A stretch of DNA of 64,000 nucleotides from Novosphingobium sp. (GTDB lineage: Bacteria > Pseudomonadota > Alphaproteobacteria > Sphingomonadales > Sphingomonadaceae), in NCBI RefSeq assembly GCF_030699305.1, contig NZ_JAUYNB010000017.1, positions 1-64,000 of the forward strand. Reading direction: 5' to 3'. Below the pieces are notes generated by a model. It did no database searches, was not told the origin of the DNA, and saw nothing but the letters and a program-made list of their open reading frames with translations. The first letter of the stretch is position 1. Each line of letters opens with the position of its first letter. This document shows, piece by piece, positions 17,058 to 30,942 of this stretch. The position numbers were made by a program, and so were the translations under genes.

Positions 17058-17401
17058 CCGAAGCCGAAACGCGCCTCGCCGCCGACCGCGCGAACCGCAA
17101 CGCGGCGCGCAAGCTGGTCGATGGCCATGTCGCGCAGGTCAAGGCTGACCTTGCCGCGCGCAGCGTGGGCGGACGGATCGTCGCAAAGGTCAAGGACGAT
17201 GCGCTCGATCTGGCTGATCAGGCACTGGCGGTCGCGAAGGACAGCAAGGGCCTGATCGCCGGCACGATTGGCGCGCTGGCACTCTGGACCTTTCGGGATC
17301 AGCTTGTTCGCGGGGTTTCCGGCCTGTTCAAGCCAGCCGCCGTTCAGGATGAACCGGCTAGTGCGGACTTCGACGAACCAACCGAGGAGCAAGCCGAGTG
17401 A
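17054..17401 (+). CDS. Small membrane-associated protein (YqjK-like position)
   Basis: 115 residues: helical charged N-terminal two thirds, one short hydrophobic stretch (LIAGTIGALALWTF, about residues 67-80), and an acidic tail. By size, order and the single hydrophobic segment it parallels E. coli YqjK, the third member of the yqjD-yqjE-yqjK group, but direct similarity is not strong enough to name it. GTG 17054 overlaps the previous stop (GTGA) and its own TGA overlaps the next GTG. Function unknown. Confidence 0.6.
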   Translation: MTEAETRLAADRANRNAARKLVDGHVAQVKADLAARSVGGRIVAKVKDDALDLADQALAVAKDSKGLIAGTIGALALWTFRDQLVRGVSGLFKPAAVQDEPASADFDEPTEEQAE

Positions 17402-17889
17402 GCGAAGCCAAAGCCCGCAGCGAGCGCATTCGCGGCAAGATCGCAGCCTCGCAGGAGCGGCTCCAGCGCGACAGCGATCCAACCCCGGCCGTGGCGACGC
17501 GCCCGCCCCTGCCCGATGCCTATCCGCCGGAAAGCTATCGTTCGCTGGCGGCAGAATATCCCTGGCTGGTGGTTGCCGCCGGGGCAGGCCTTGGCCTGCT
17601 GGCCGGGGCGCTGGTGCCCAGGCGGTTTGGCGGAAAGCTGGGCGGTCGCTTGCTGACCGTTGCCACTCTGGCGGCAGACATTGGTCTGGCGATCAGCAAA
17701 CAGGCCGGGCAGACGGCCAGCACCGCCGCCTCGGACAAACTGGGCGATGTCGGCAGCGGAGCGGCCCGGCTGCGGGCACGCCTTGGCCGTTCCGCCGGAT
17801 CGGCGCGCAGCACCGGCCTGATGCTGGCGGGCGAAGCGATCAGACTGGCCGCGCGCGCGCGCCGGAAATCGCCCGGCGCGAGCTCCTGA
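17398..17889 (+). CDS. Hypothetical membrane protein, last gene of yqj-like cluster
   Basis: 163 residues with a polar, Arg-rich N-terminus, a short Pro-rich stretch, one clear membrane segment (LVVAAGAGLGLLAGALV, about residues 57-73) and a basic, Ala/Gly/Ser-rich C-terminal third. I do not recognise a family. GTG 17398 overlaps the preceding TGA, so it belongs to the same translationally coupled cluster of membrane-anchored proteins. The following 92 bases hold a promoter for the DUF4170 gene. Confidence 0.6.
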   Translation: MSEAKARSERIRGKIAASQERLQRDSDPTPAVATRPPLPDAYPPESYRSLAAEYPWLVVAAGAGLGLLAGALVPRRFGGKLGGRLLTVATLAADIGLAISKQAGQTASTAASDKLGDVGSGAARLRARLGRSAGSARSTGLMLAGEAIRLAARARRKSPGASS

Positions 17890-17925
17890 GCCCCCAAAAA
17901 GTAACGAATTCGGCCATTCGCAGCC

Positions 17926-17954
17926 TTGCGATGCCGTAATGTTGTGCCTATTGG
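17926..17954 (+). promoter_or_regulatory. Sigma-70-type promoter for DUF4170 gene
   Basis: TTGCGA at 17926-17931, a 17-base spacer and TATTGG at 17949-17954. The gene's ATG is 27 bases further on, with AGGA as Shine-Dalgarno, which leaves a short leader. Confidence 0.45.
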
Positions 17955-17981
17955 CAGACCTCCTCTCTCCCAGGAACTGTC

Positions 17982-18209
17982 ATGAGCGATCAGAAACTTC
18001 ACCTTGTCATGGGTGGGCGCGTCAAGGACCCGCAGGGGCTTGAATTTGCCGACCTTTCCCAGATCGAACTCGTCGGGGTATTCCCTGACTATACCGTCGC
18101 TGAAGAGGCATGGCGCGCCGCTGCACAGCGCACGGTAGACGATGCGGAAATGAAATTTGTGGTGGTGCACCTGCACCGCCTGCTCCAGCCGGATATGCTG
18201 AAGCGCTGA
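17982..18209 (+). CDS. DUF4170 domain protein
   Basis: 75-residue protein covering the whole DUF4170 domain, a small family confined mainly to alphaproteobacteria. Recognisable segments are HLVMGGRVKDP near the start and EEAWRAAAQRTVDDAEMK plus FVVVHLHRLLQP near the end. No signal peptide or membrane segment. Role unknown. AGGAACTGTC before ATG 17982 gives a good Shine-Dalgarno. It is a single-gene unit bounded by its own promoter and a strong terminator shared with greA. Confidence 0.85.
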   Translation: MSDQKLHLVMGGRVKDPQGLEFADLSQIELVGVFPDYTVAEEAWRAAAQRTVDDAEMKFVVVHLHRLLQPDMLKR

Positions 18210-18219
18210 CCGGTCCGAA

Positions 18220-18247
18220 AAAAGGCCCTGCAAATGCAGGGCCTTTT
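18220..18247. terminator. Bidirectional intrinsic terminator
   Basis: Perfect 13-base arms AAAAGGCCCTGCA (18220-18232) and TGCAGGGCCTTTT (18235-18247) with a two-base loop AA. A-run and T-run flank both sides, so it can end both the DUF4170 gene (plus) and greA (minus). Confidence 0.92.
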
Positions 18248-18257
18248 GCTGTCAGGT

Positions 18258-18734
18258 TCAGATGAACTCTATCTTTTCAACAGCATAGCAGCGATCGCCA
18301 GCCGGCACTGACACTTCGACTTCATCGCCAACCTGACGCCCGATCAGCGCGCGGCCGAGCGGTGAGGCATAGCTGATCCGGCCGATCCTGGCGTCCGCCT
18401 CATACGGGCCGACAATCTGGTAGCGGACCGGCTTGTCGTCATCATCCAGCAGGGTGACCGTTGCGCCGAAGATGATCTTGCTGCCCGAAAGCGTGGTCGG
18501 ATCAATGATCTGAGCGCGACTGACGCGGTCCTCAAGGTCACCGATGGTCGCCTCAACCTGCCCCTGGCGTTCCTTGGCGGCATGATATTCGGCATTTTCG
18601 GACAGATCGCCGTGCGCGCGCGCTTCCTCGATCGAGTCAACGATCCTGGGCCGTTCCTCCCGCAGCGCCTTCAGCTCGACGATCAGCCGTTCATAGCCTT
18701 CCGCCAGCATCGGCAGCTTTTCAACGCTCGCCAT
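18258..18734 (-). CDS. greA: Transcription elongation factor GreA
   Basis: 158-residue factor that rescues backtracked RNA polymerase by stimulating transcript cleavage. N-terminal coiled coil with the catalytic acidic tip in the stretch [18 protein letters not shown] (Asp and Glu in GDLSENAEY), and a C-terminal FKBP-like domain with [12 protein letters not shown]. Full length for the family. It lies 108 bases downstream of carB on the same strand and is ended by the strong bidirectional terminator. Confidence 0.96.
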   Translation of the reverse strand: MASVEKLPMLAEGYERLIVELKALREERPRIVDSIEEARAHGDLSENAEYHAAKERQGQVEATIGDLEDRVSRAQIIDPTTLSGSKIIFGATVTLLDDDDKPVRYQIVGPYEADARIGRISYASPLGRALIGRQVGDEVEVSVPAGDRCYAVEKIEFI

Positions 18735-18842
18735 CTTCAGTCACTTCCTTCCTGCCGCGCCCCAGCCAGAGACTCGAATCCCGTCCCGTGCCAAGGCAGC
18801 GACGGGTCCGGGCGATCGCGATGTGCTGAGGAACGCGATTAA

Positions 18843-22166
<3,324 letters not shown>

Positions 22167-22177
22167 TAGCCAGCCTT

Positions 22178-22582
22178 ATGCAATACATTAACCGCCTCAC
22201 CCATCAGGGAGAGGACGTGGGGAGAAGACGTGCGGTGGGTGAAAAGCGTCTTACGCCGATTGCACGCAAGTTGCGCGCGAACCCGACTGATGCGGAACAA
22301 CGGCTGTGGGCGCACTTGCGCAGCAAGCAACTGGGCGTGAAATTCACCCGCCAGTTCCCCATCGGCAACTTTGTGGTCGATTTCGCCTGCCGCTCCGCCC
22401 GACTGGTCATCGAGCTCGACGGCGGACAGCATGCCGACAACCCCGCCGATCTGGCTCGCACCCGCGCCATCGAGGGCTTCGGCTTTCGCGTAATCCGCTT
22501 CTGGAACAATGAAGTGCTGGAAAATACTGATGGGGTTCTGATCACGATCATGCGCGAACTGGAAATCACCCTGAATCGTTGA
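22178..22582 (+). CDS. DUF559 (Vsr-like endonuclease fold) protein
   Basis: 134 residues. The core LRANPTDAEQRLWAHLRSKQ, QFPIGNFVVDFAC, LVIELDGGQH and GFRVIRFWNNEV is the DUF559 signature, with the Asp and E-x-D residues expected for a PD-(D/E)xK-like nuclease. No biochemical role is known to me. The first 20 or so residues look unrelated to the domain; GTG codons at 22217 or 22235 are alternative starts. It sits on the opposite strand between carA and carB, next to an inverted pair of family C repeats, which looks like an insertion into an ancestral carAB operon. Confidence 0.8.
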   Translation: MQYINRLTHQGEDVGRRRAVGEKRLTPIARKLRANPTDAEQRLWAHLRSKQLGVKFTRQFPIGNFVVDFACRSARLVIELDGGQHADNPADLARTRAIEGFGFRVIRFWNNEVLENTDGVLITIMRELEITLNR

Positions 22583-22610
22583 ACGCCCGTGACCGGCCCG
22601 CACAACCTCA

Positions 22611-22721
22611 AAAGCCCTCCCCGTTGGGGAGGGTTGGGAGGGGGTTTCACACACATCGGGGAAGACGAGCGGCATTGCCGCTCTCCCCCACCCCAACCCC
22701 TCCCCGTCGGGGAGGGGCTTT
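22611..22721. repeat. Family C G/C-rich palindromes, inverted pair
   Basis: Copy one (22611-22645) has core arms CCCTCCCC/GGGGAGGG with tail GTTGGGAGGGGG. Copy two (22685-22721) is inverted, with core CCCCTCCCCG and CGGGGAGGGG and the same tail on the other strand. The pair fills most of the 188 bases between the DUF559 stop and the carA stop. It resembles a REPIN. Confidence 0.85.
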
Positions 22722-22770
22722 CCGGGGCTACCCGGAAGCATAGTGGCCGGAAGGATGGTGGACAGTTTGC

Positions 22771-23937
22771 TCAACCCAACATCCCCACGAACTTCTCGAA
22801 CAGATAGAAACTGTCCATCGGTCCCGGCGAGGCTTCGGGGTGATATTGCACGCTGAACGCCTTCTTGCCCTTGACCGCGATGCCGCAGTTGGAGCCGTCG
22901 AACAGGCTGACGTGGGTTTCGGTCACGCTGTCCGGCAGCGCGGTGTTATCGACTGCGAAGCCGTGGTTCATCGAGGTAATCTCGACCACGCCGTCCTCCA
23001 GCCGCTTGACCGGATGGTTCGCGCCGCGGTGGCCCTGGTGCATCTTGGTGGTCCTGGCCCCGGCGGCGAGCGCCAGCATCTGGTGGCCCAGGCAGATCCC
23101 GAACACCGGCACATCGCGGTTCAACAGTTGCTGGATCACCGGCACGGCATAAGCGCCGGTCGCGGCTGGATCGCCGGGGCCGTTGGAGAGGAACACGCCG
23201 TCCGGCTCCAGCGCCATCACCCCGTCGATGGGCGTCTGTGCGGGCACGATGGTCACGCGCGCACCGGCTTGCACCAGATTGCGGAAAATGTTGTCCTTCG
23301 CGCCGAAATCCATCGCCACGACGTGCGGGCGGGCATCGCGCGGACTGCGGGCATAGCCCTTGCCCAGCGTCCAGACGCCGCCTTCCCAGCTTTCAACTTG
23401 CGCGCGGCTGACCACGCGGGCGAGGTCCATCCCCTCAAGCCCCGGCCATGCCGCGGCGCGCTTGATCAGCGCCGGGATATCGAACGTGCCGCTGGGCGAA
23501 TGCGCGATCACCGCGTTGGGCGCGCCCGACAGGCGGATGCGGCGGGTCAGCGCGCGGGTATCGATGCCCGACAGGCCGATCTTGCCCTTGGCCGCCAGCC
23601 ATGCACCCAGTTCGCCCTGCGCGCGGAAGCTGGAGGACAGCGTCACGTCTTCACGCACCACGCAGCCGACTGCGCCGTCAACGTGGCTTTCCATGTCTTC
23701 ATCGTTAACGCCGACGTTGCCGATGTGCGGGAAAGTGAACGTGACGATCTGCCCGGCATAGGACGGATCGGTCATCACTTCCTGGTATCCGGTCATCGCG
23801 GTGTTGAAGCAGACTTCGCCCACCGCTTCTCCGACAAACCCGAAACCGCGGCCCCAGGCCACGTGGCCATCGGCCAGCACAAGGACTCCCGTCGCACCCT
23901 GTGGTTGGGGTGCGTGCGTAGTGGCGGCGTCGGCCAT
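22771..23937 (-). CDS. carA: Carbamoyl-phosphate synthase small subunit
   Basis: 388-residue glutaminase subunit that feeds ammonia to CarB. N-terminal CPSase small-chain domain with CFNTAMTGYQEVMTDPSYAG, C-terminal class I amidotransferase domain with VFGICLGHQMLALA, where Cys is the nucleophile, and HPEASPGP giving the catalytic His and Glu. ATG 23937 starts the conserved part; upstream in-frame sequence is not conserved-looking. It diverges from the YqeY gene, with 156 bases between the starts for both promoters. Confidence 0.96.
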   Translation of the reverse strand: MADAATTHAPQPQGATGVLVLADGHVAWGRGFGFVGEAVGEVCFNTAMTGYQEVMTDPSYAGQIVTFTFPHIGNVGVNDEDMESHVDGAVGCVVREDVTLSSSFRAQGELGAWLAAKGKIGLSGIDTRALTRRIRLSGAPNAVIAHSPSGTFDIPALIKRAAAWPGLEGMDLARVVSRAQVESWEGGVWTLGKGYARSPRDARPHVVAMDFGAKDNIFRNLVQAGARVTIVPAQTPIDGVMALEPDGVFLSNGPGDPAATGAYAVPVIQQLLNRDVPVFGICLGHQMLALAAGARTTKMHQGHRGANHPVKRLEDGVVEITSMNHGFAVDNTALPDSVTETHVSLFDGSNCGIAVKGKKAFSVQYHPEASPGPMDSFYLFEKFVGMLG

Positions 23938-24093
23938 GGGGAGGCGCTCCGTTGGCAGGTGTTCTGGCGATGTTGCTAAGGCTCGGCGGCTAGACTTGTC
24001 GGGGCGCAGCGTCAACCTATGAAAAGCGGAAAATACCGGCTAGATCGCCGCTTTCCCCAACACCGAAACCGTTCTTACAGGAAACCACCCAAA

Positions 24094-24546
24094 ATGCTTC
24101 GCGATTCGATCAAGGCCGCGCAAATCTCCGCCATGAAAGCCGGCGACAAGCCCCGCCTTGCCGCCGTCCGCCTGATCCTGGCCAAGCTGAAGGACAAGGA
24201 CATCGAACTGCGCACCGCCAGCCAGCTGCCCGAAGACGACGCGCTGGTGGTCGACGTGCTGCAAAAGATGGCCAAACAGCGCCGCGAATCGATCACACTG
24301 TTTGAGCAGGGTGACCGGCAGGAGCTGGCCGATCTGGAAAAGGCCGAACTGGCCGTGATCGAGGAATTCCTGCCCCAGCAGATGGGCGAGGACGAAACGA
24401 AAGCCGCCATCGAAGCGATCAAGGCGGAACTGGGCGCGACCTCGATCAAGGACATGGGCAAGGTGATCGCCGAACTGAAGGCGCGGCATGGCACCGAGCT
24501 GGACATGGGCAAGGCCAGCGGGCTGGTGAAGGCGGCGCTGGGCTGA
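24094..24546 (+). CDS. GatB/YqeY domain protein
   Basis: 150-residue YqeY-type protein: MLRDSIKAAQISAMKAGDK at the N-terminus, AVRLILAKLKDKDIE, and the C-terminal domain IKDMGKVIAELKARHG shared with the tail of GatB. The family is linked by structure to tRNA binding, but a free-standing function is not established. AGGAAA lies 9 bases before ATG 24094. The usual neighbours in this group (carA on one side, dnaG-rpoD on the other) are present, except that a GIY-YIG gene with repeats has come between yqeY and dnaG. Confidence 0.9.
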   Translation: MLRDSIKAAQISAMKAGDKPRLAAVRLILAKLKDKDIELRTASQLPEDDALVVDVLQKMAKQRRESITLFEQGDRQELADLEKAELAVIEEFLPQQMGEDETKAAIEAIKAELGATSIKDMGKVIAELKARHGTELDMGKASGLVKAALG

Positions 24547-24561
24547 GGATTGGGGCTTGGC

Positions 24562-24667
24562 GTGTCTCGACTTCGCTCGACACGAACGGAGATGTGGGGC
24601 GAACAATTGGGAGTTTTGATGGCTTTCAACCCACCCCATCCGTTCGTGTCGAGCGAAGTCGAGACAC
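24562..24667. repeat. Family A inverted pair upstream of GIY-YIG gene
   Basis: Copies at 24562-24589 (forward) and 24640-24667 (reverse), 50 bases apart, identical over the 28-base unit GTGTCTCGACTTCGCTCG plus ACACGAACGG. This TTC subtype differs from the TAC subtype at 1-58 and 63032-63099. The pair occupies most of the gap between yqeY and the GIY-YIG gene. Confidence 0.9.
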
Positions 24668-24693
24668 GCCAGCGCTGACCCGCCAGCACTGAT

Positions 24694-25017
24694 ATGGCCT
24701 TCTGGACCTACATCCTGCGCTGCGCTGACGGGAAGTATTACACCGGCCACACCGATGATCTCGACCGCCGCATCGCCGAACACCACCACGGCGGACATTG
24801 CGCTTTCACCTCGCGCCGCCGCCCGGTGGAGCTTGTCTGGGCTGCGGATTTCCCCACGCGGATCGAAGCCATCGAATCCGAAATACGAGTGGGGAAGTGG
24901 TCCCGCGCCAAGAAGGAAGCGCTGATCGCAGGGGATTGGAAGCGAGTTTCGCACTTTGCGCGGCCGCCGGGTGAACGTGTCTCGACTTCGCTCGACACGA
25001 ACGGTGGGGGGGAGTAA
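24694..25017 (+). CDS. GIY-YIG nuclease family protein
   Basis: 107-residue single-domain UPF0213-type protein. The nuclease motif is seen as WTYILRC ... YYTGHTDDLDRR, with a catalytic-type Arg in LDRR and Glu residues before KWSRAKKEALIAGDW. Proteins of this size can cut DNA, but most are uncharacterised. The domain is complete by about residue 85; the last 15 residues (GERVSTSLDTNGGGE) are encoded by the family A repeat at 24977-25004, which supplies the tail just before the stop. Repeat pairs lie on both sides. A second, related GIY-YIG domain is at 33490. Confidence 0.88.
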   Translation: MAFWTYILRCADGKYYTGHTDDLDRRIAEHHHGGHCAFTSRRRPVELVWAADFPTRIEAIESEIRVGKWSRAKKEALIAGDWKRVSHFARPPGERVSTSLDTNGGGE

Positions 25018-25088
25018 TTGGATTTTGGATCATCCAGCCCACATTCCTTCAGCCCACATTCCGTTCGTGTCGAGCGAAGTCGAGACAC
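24977..25088. repeat. Family A inverted pair downstream of GIY-YIG gene
   Basis: Copies at 24977-25004 (forward) and 25061-25088 (reverse), 56 bases apart, same TTC subtype as the upstream pair. The forward copy overlaps the 3' end of the GIY-YIG coding region; the reverse copy ends 10 bases before the dnaG ATG and so lies in the dnaG leader. Confidence 0.9.
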
Positions 25089-25098
25089 CGCACACACC

Positions 25099-26970
<1,872 letters not shown>

Positions 26971-26990
26971 ACACGGAACATGGCGAGTTG

Positions 26991-29003
26991 ATGGACGAAG
27001 AACTTAACGGCAGCGAAAAAGACGGCGGCGATGCCCCGCTGATCGATCTCAACGAAGCTTCGATCAAGAAGCTGATTGCCCGCGCCAAACGGCGCGGCGT
27101 GATCACGTATGACGAGCTGAACGAAGCGCTGCCGCAAGACCAGATGAACTCCGAGCAGATCGAGGACATCATGGCCGCGATCAGCGAAATGGGCGTCAAC
27201 ATCGTCGAAAGCGATGAAGATGCGGTCGACCCGGAAGAGAAGGAAGTCGATGAAATCGACGAGCCGGATCCCGTCGGTGAACGCCCGGACCTGATCAAGA
27301 AAAAGGAAACCATCGAGCGCACCGATGATCCGGTGCGGATGTACCTGCGCGAAATGGGCGCGGTCGAACTGCTCAGCCGCGAAGGCGAAATCGCCATCGC
27401 CAAGCGGATCGAGGCTGGCCGCGACACGATGATCCTGGGGCTGTGCGAAAGCCCGATCACGTTCCACGCCATTATCCAATGGTCCGAATCGCTGAACGCA
27501 GGCGAAATGCAGCTGCGCGAAATCCTTGATCTCGATGCGATGCTGTCGAAGGAACCGGCGCCCGAAAACCTGACCGAGGAAGGTGAGGAAGAAGGCGGCG
27601 GCGAAATCAGCGAAGCCACTGCCGGTCCCTCGTTCAAGGAAGAAGAAGACGTCGAGGAGGAATCCGCCGACGCCGAGGACGAAGACGATATCGAGCGCCG
27701 CGCGCGCCGCCCGGCCGAGGAAGAGGAAGAGGACAACACCCTCTCGCTCGCCCAGATGGAAGCGCAGCTAAAGCCGGAAGCGCTGGAAAAGTTCGCGCTG
27801 ATCACGGACCTGTTTCGCAAGTTCGAAAAGCTTCAGGCCAACCGCCTCGAATCGATGAGCCTGGGGCTGAACTTGCCGGCGGGCAAGGAAAAGCAGTACC
27901 AGGAACTGCGCGAGGAACTGACCGCGCAAGTCGAAAGCGTGCAGTTCCACGCCAGCAAGATCGAATACCTGGTCGACAACCTCTACGCCTTCAACCGCCG
28001 CCTGACGGCGCTGGGCGGCCAGATGCTGCGCTTGGCAGAGCGTCACAAGGTCAGCCGCAAGGACTTCCTCGACACCTATGTCGGCAAGGAACTGGATGAT
28101 ACCTGGCTGTCCGCGATGTCCAAGAAGGACAAGAAGTGGGCCGCCTTCGCCGAAAACGAAACAGACGCGGTTGAACGCATCCGTGCCGAAGTGGCAGACA
28201 TAGCTTCGGCCACAGGCATGGCGCTCACCGAATTCCGCCGCATCGTCAACATGGTCCAGAAGGGCGAACGCGAAGCGCGGATCGCCAAGAAGGAAATGGT
28301 CGAGGCGAACCTGCGATTGGTGATTTCCATCGCCAAGAAATACACCAATCGCGGCCTGCAGTTCCTGGACCTGATCCAGGAAGGCAACATCGGGCTGATG
28401 AAGGCGGTCGACAAGTTCGAGTACCGCCGTGGTTACAAGTTCAGCACGTATGCGACATGGTGGATCCGGCAGGCGATCACGCGCTCGATCGCCGATCAGG
28501 CCCGCACGATCCGTATCCCGGTCCACATGATCGAAACGATCAACAAACTGGTCCGCACCAGCCGCCAGTTCCTGCACGAGCAGGGCCGCGAACCGACGCC
28601 GGAAGAAATGGCCGAGCGTCTGTCGATGCCGCTCGAAAAGGTTCGCAAGGTGATGAAGATCGCCAAGGAGCCGATCTCCCTCGAAACGCCGATTGGGGAC
28701 GAGGAAGACAGCCACCTGGGCGATTTCATCGAGGACAAGAACGCGATCATCCCGGTGGATGCCGCGATTCAGGCCAACCTCAAGGAAACCGTCACCCGCG
28801 TGCTGGCGTCGCTCACCCCGCGTGAGGAACGCGTGCTGCGGATGCGCTTCGGGATCGGCATGAACACCGATCACACGCTGGAAGAAGTCGGCCAGCAGTT
28901 CTCGGTCACGCGCGAACGTATTCGCCAGATCGAGGCAAAGGCGCTGCGCAAGCTCAAGCACCCCAGCCGGTCGCGCAAGATGCGCAGCTTCCTGGACCAG
29001 TAA
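26991..29003 (+). CDS. rpoD: RNA polymerase primary sigma factor (sigma-70)
   Basis: 670-residue housekeeping sigma factor. Region 1.1 is at the N-terminus ([20 protein letters not shown]), followed by an acidic, poorly conserved stretch (about residues 190-250), region 2 with [12 protein letters not shown] and [10 protein letters not shown] (-10 recognition), region 3, and region 4 with [18 protein letters not shown] (-35 recognition). ATG 26991 follows an in-frame TTG that could also be read. A three-codon ATG-GCG-AGT-TGA at 26980 precedes it. A strong terminator follows. Confidence 0.97.
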   Translation: MDEELNGSEKDGGDAPLIDLNEASIKKLIARAKRRGVITYDELNEALPQDQMNSEQIEDIMAAISEMGVNIVESDEDAVDPEEKEVDEIDEPDPVGERPDLIKKKETIERTDDPVRMYLREMGAVELLSREGEIAIAKRIEAGRDTMILGLCESPITFHAIIQWSESLNAGEMQLREILDLDAMLSKEPAPENLTEEGEEEGGGEISEATAGPSFKEEEDVEEESADAEDEDDIERRARRPAEEEEEDNTLSLAQMEAQLKPEALEKFALITDLFRKFEKLQANRLESMSLGLNLPAGKEKQYQELREELTAQVESVQFHASKIEYLVDNLYAFNRRLTALGGQMLRLAERHKVSRKDFLDTYVGKELDDTWLSAMSKKDKKWAAFAENETDAVERIRAEVADIASATGMALTEFRRIVNMVQKGEREARIAKKEMVEANLRLVISIAKKYTNRGLQFLDLIQEGNIGLMKAVDKFEYRRGYKFSTYATWWIRQAITRSIADQARTIRIPVHMIETINKLVRTSRQFLHEQGREPTPEEMAERLSMPLEKVRKVMKIAKEPISLETPIGDEEDSHLGDFIEDKNAIIPVDAAIQANLKETVTRVLASLTPREERVLRMRFGIGMNTDHTLEEVGQQFSVTRERIRQIEAKALRKLKHPSRSRKMRSFLDQ

Positions 29004-29027
29004 CCAGCGCTGGATCAATCCCCATCA

Positions 29028-29055
29028 AGGCCCCGGTAACCCCGGGGCCTTTTTG
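29028..29055 (+). terminator. Intrinsic terminator of rpoD
   Basis: Arms AGGCCCCGG (29028-29036) and CCGGGGCCT (29042-29050), followed by TTTTT. It lies 25 bases after the rpoD stop and just before the convergent M28 peptidase gene ends. Confidence 0.92.
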
Positions 29056-29057
29056 CA

Positions 29058-30755
29058 TCAGCGCTTGGTATCGGCGTAGACCGCAACGCTCTCTGCCACC
29101 GGATCGAGCCGCACCCACAGCGCAACTCCAATCGCCGCCACCAACAGTGCCGCCGCCGCGACGCGCGCCGTCCGGGTGGTCAGGCCGGGCCAGACCGGCA
29201 GAAGCCCCAGCGCCGCCAGTGCCAGCGGCAGCGCCGCCGCCATCGGCATGGTTGGCCCGACGCCCTGCATCAACTGGTGCCCCAGCGCGAGCATGTAGCC
29301 CAGCACCGCCGCCGCCGCCGCACCCGCAAACAGCCGCGCCGCCGTGCCGCGTGACCGCTCCAGCGAAAGCAGCGCCAGCGCCGCCAGCATGACCGGCACA
29401 ACCATGAAATAGGCTGCCGTGGGGGCAATTGCCTGCCCGGCCGCCGCGATCAGCAGCAGCGGCAACGCCGCGCCGACCTTGCCCGCAGTGGTCAGCGCTC
29501 CGCCCCCGAACAGCACCAGCGCCGCCGCCGCGCCCGCCAGCGCGGCAATGGCCTCCAGCCGGGGAATCGCGGCCAGCCGGTCATAATAATCGGTCGGCCC
29601 ATCCGCGCCGGACAGCACGTTCAGCACGTAGAATACCGCCCCCGACAGCAGCAGCAATCCCGCCATTCGCCCGGCCCCGCCGCCCAGCGCGCGCAAATCC
29701 GGTGTGGTCCGCGCCGTCCAGCCCAAAGCCCCGACTGCCAGCACCAGCATGGCCCAGCCCGCCCAGGCCGGATAAGTCAGCATGATCCGCCCGAACAGAT
29801 CAAAGAACACCGCATCGGGCGCGGGCGCGGGCATGGACTGGGCGCTCAGCAGCGCGCGGGTCAGGTCCAGCACTTGCGTGCCCATGTCCTGCACCGCGCC
29901 CTGATCGAGCCGCGCCGGGGTCGCCAGCGGGGAATGATACAGCCCCGACCGGCCGATGAACGCGAAGTTATAGGCGGTGTACGGCCCCGCCAGCACCGGG
30001 GTCAGATCGGTATCGTTGGGCAGCACGCTGTAGATATACGCCGCCAGCGAACTGCCGCCCGGGCGCTGCACGACATCGGCGAACAGCGCCGCCGCGTTGC
30101 CGTTGTTCTTCGATGTCTGGAACAGCGTGGTGCGCCCGCCCCCGCCGCGCGCCTCCATGTTGATCACCGCACCGACGCGGGTCCGCAGCGGATGCTGGGC
30201 AAAGAAGTGCTTCGCCCCTTCCAGCCCCAGTTCCTCGGCATCGGTGACGAGCACGACAAGATCGCGCTCCGCCCCGCCCCCGGCCCTGATCGCCCGCACC
30301 ACTTCCAGGCTGACCGCGATGCCCGCCGTATCGTCCGCCGCGCCGGGTGATCCCCAGACGGTATCGTGGTGCGACATCAGCAGCACGGCGGGCAGCGCAC
30401 GGTTGCGCCCCGGCAGCACGCCGATGACGTTGGTCAGCGTCGCAGGCGGATCATCGCGCCCGGTCCAGCGGTTGCGCTTGGCCGTGCCGCGTTCCCCTAC
30501 CGTGCCGGTGCTGGTCGATACGTCCATGCCCAGCGTCTGCATCCGCTCTGCGATGTAATCGCGCACCCGCGCGTTTTCGGGCGTGCCGGTGATGTGCGGT
30601 TCACGCGCGATGGCGACCACATCGGGCATGGCGCGGGCAACCGCAAACTCGGTCGGCGGGGTTTGCGGGCCTTGCGGCATCGGCGGCGTGGTCGCCATGA
30701 TCGCCAGCACCACGGCGGCCAGCAACACCGCGACCATGCCAAAGCCCTTGTTCAT
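29058..30755 (-). CDS. M28-family zinc peptidase with C-terminal membrane domain
   Basis: 565 residues: an N-terminal membrane or signal segment (about 5-21), an M28 aminopeptidase-like domain with metal ligands in HHDTVWGSPGAADDTAG (His, Asp) and DAEELGLEGA (Glu pair), and a C-terminal half with about eight hydrophobic segments (roughly 320-560). The peptidase domain should face the periplasm. Proteins of this layout are found in many sphingomonads; the substrate is unknown. GGGGGAGCGGG precedes ATG 30755. It diverges from rpiB. Confidence 0.85.
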   Translation of the reverse strand: MNKGFGMVAVLLAAVVLAIMATTPPMPQGPQTPPTEFAVARAMPDVVAIAREPHITGTPENARVRDYIAERMQTLGMDVSTSTGTVGERGTAKRNRWTGRDDPPATLTNVIGVLPGRNRALPAVLLMSHHDTVWGSPGAADDTAGIAVSLEVVRAIRAGGGAERDLVVLVTDAEELGLEGAKHFFAQHPLRTRVGAVINMEARGGGGRTTLFQTSKNNGNAAALFADVVQRPGGSSLAAYIYSVLPNDTDLTPVLAGPYTAYNFAFIGRSGLYHSPLATPARLDQGAVQDMGTQVLDLTRALLSAQSMPAPAPDAVFFDLFGRIMLTYPAWAGWAMLVLAVGALGWTARTTPDLRALGGGAGRMAGLLLLSGAVFYVLNVLSGADGPTDYYDRLAAIPRLEAIAALAGAAAALVLFGGGALTTAGKVGAALPLLLIAAAGQAIAPTAAYFMVVPVMLAALALLSLERSRGTAARLFAGAAAAAVLGYMLALGHQLMQGVGPTMPMAAALPLALAALGLLPVWPGLTTRTARVAAAALLVAAIGVALWVRLDPVAESVAVYADTKR

Positions 30756-30813
30756 CCCGCTCCCCCGAACTTGTCTGTATTGCAAACTGTCTGTTGCCCA
30801 AAAGCTGCGCCGC

Positions 30814-30841
30814 GCATCCCCGAATGTCAAACCGGGGATGC
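30814..30841. repeat. Inverted repeat between divergent M28 peptidase and rpiB
   Basis: Nine-base perfect arms GCATCCCCG (30814-30822) and CGGGGATGC (30833-30841) around a 10-base AT-richer loop. Located in the 187-base divergent intergenic region. It could be an operator or an RNA hairpin; nothing decides between them. Confidence 0.5.
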
Positions 30842-30942
30842 TGGACCAAAGGCCAAGCCCCAAACACTGGCAATACGGGCAAGGCGCGACTAAGGGGATG
30901 CGCACGCGATTCCCCCTCCCCCGAAGGACAGGCGCCCAGCTC

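Noticed and set aside
18770..18840. tRNA-like GACTCGAATCCCGTC between carB and greA
   Set aside because: It resembles a T-loop, but the flanking bases do not pair and no acceptor, D or anticodon arm can be built.
24977..25098. dnaG start within the repeat (extended N-terminus from 25018)
   Set aside because: The extra 27 codons are pure repeat sequence, with no similarity to primase, whose family start fits ATG 25099.
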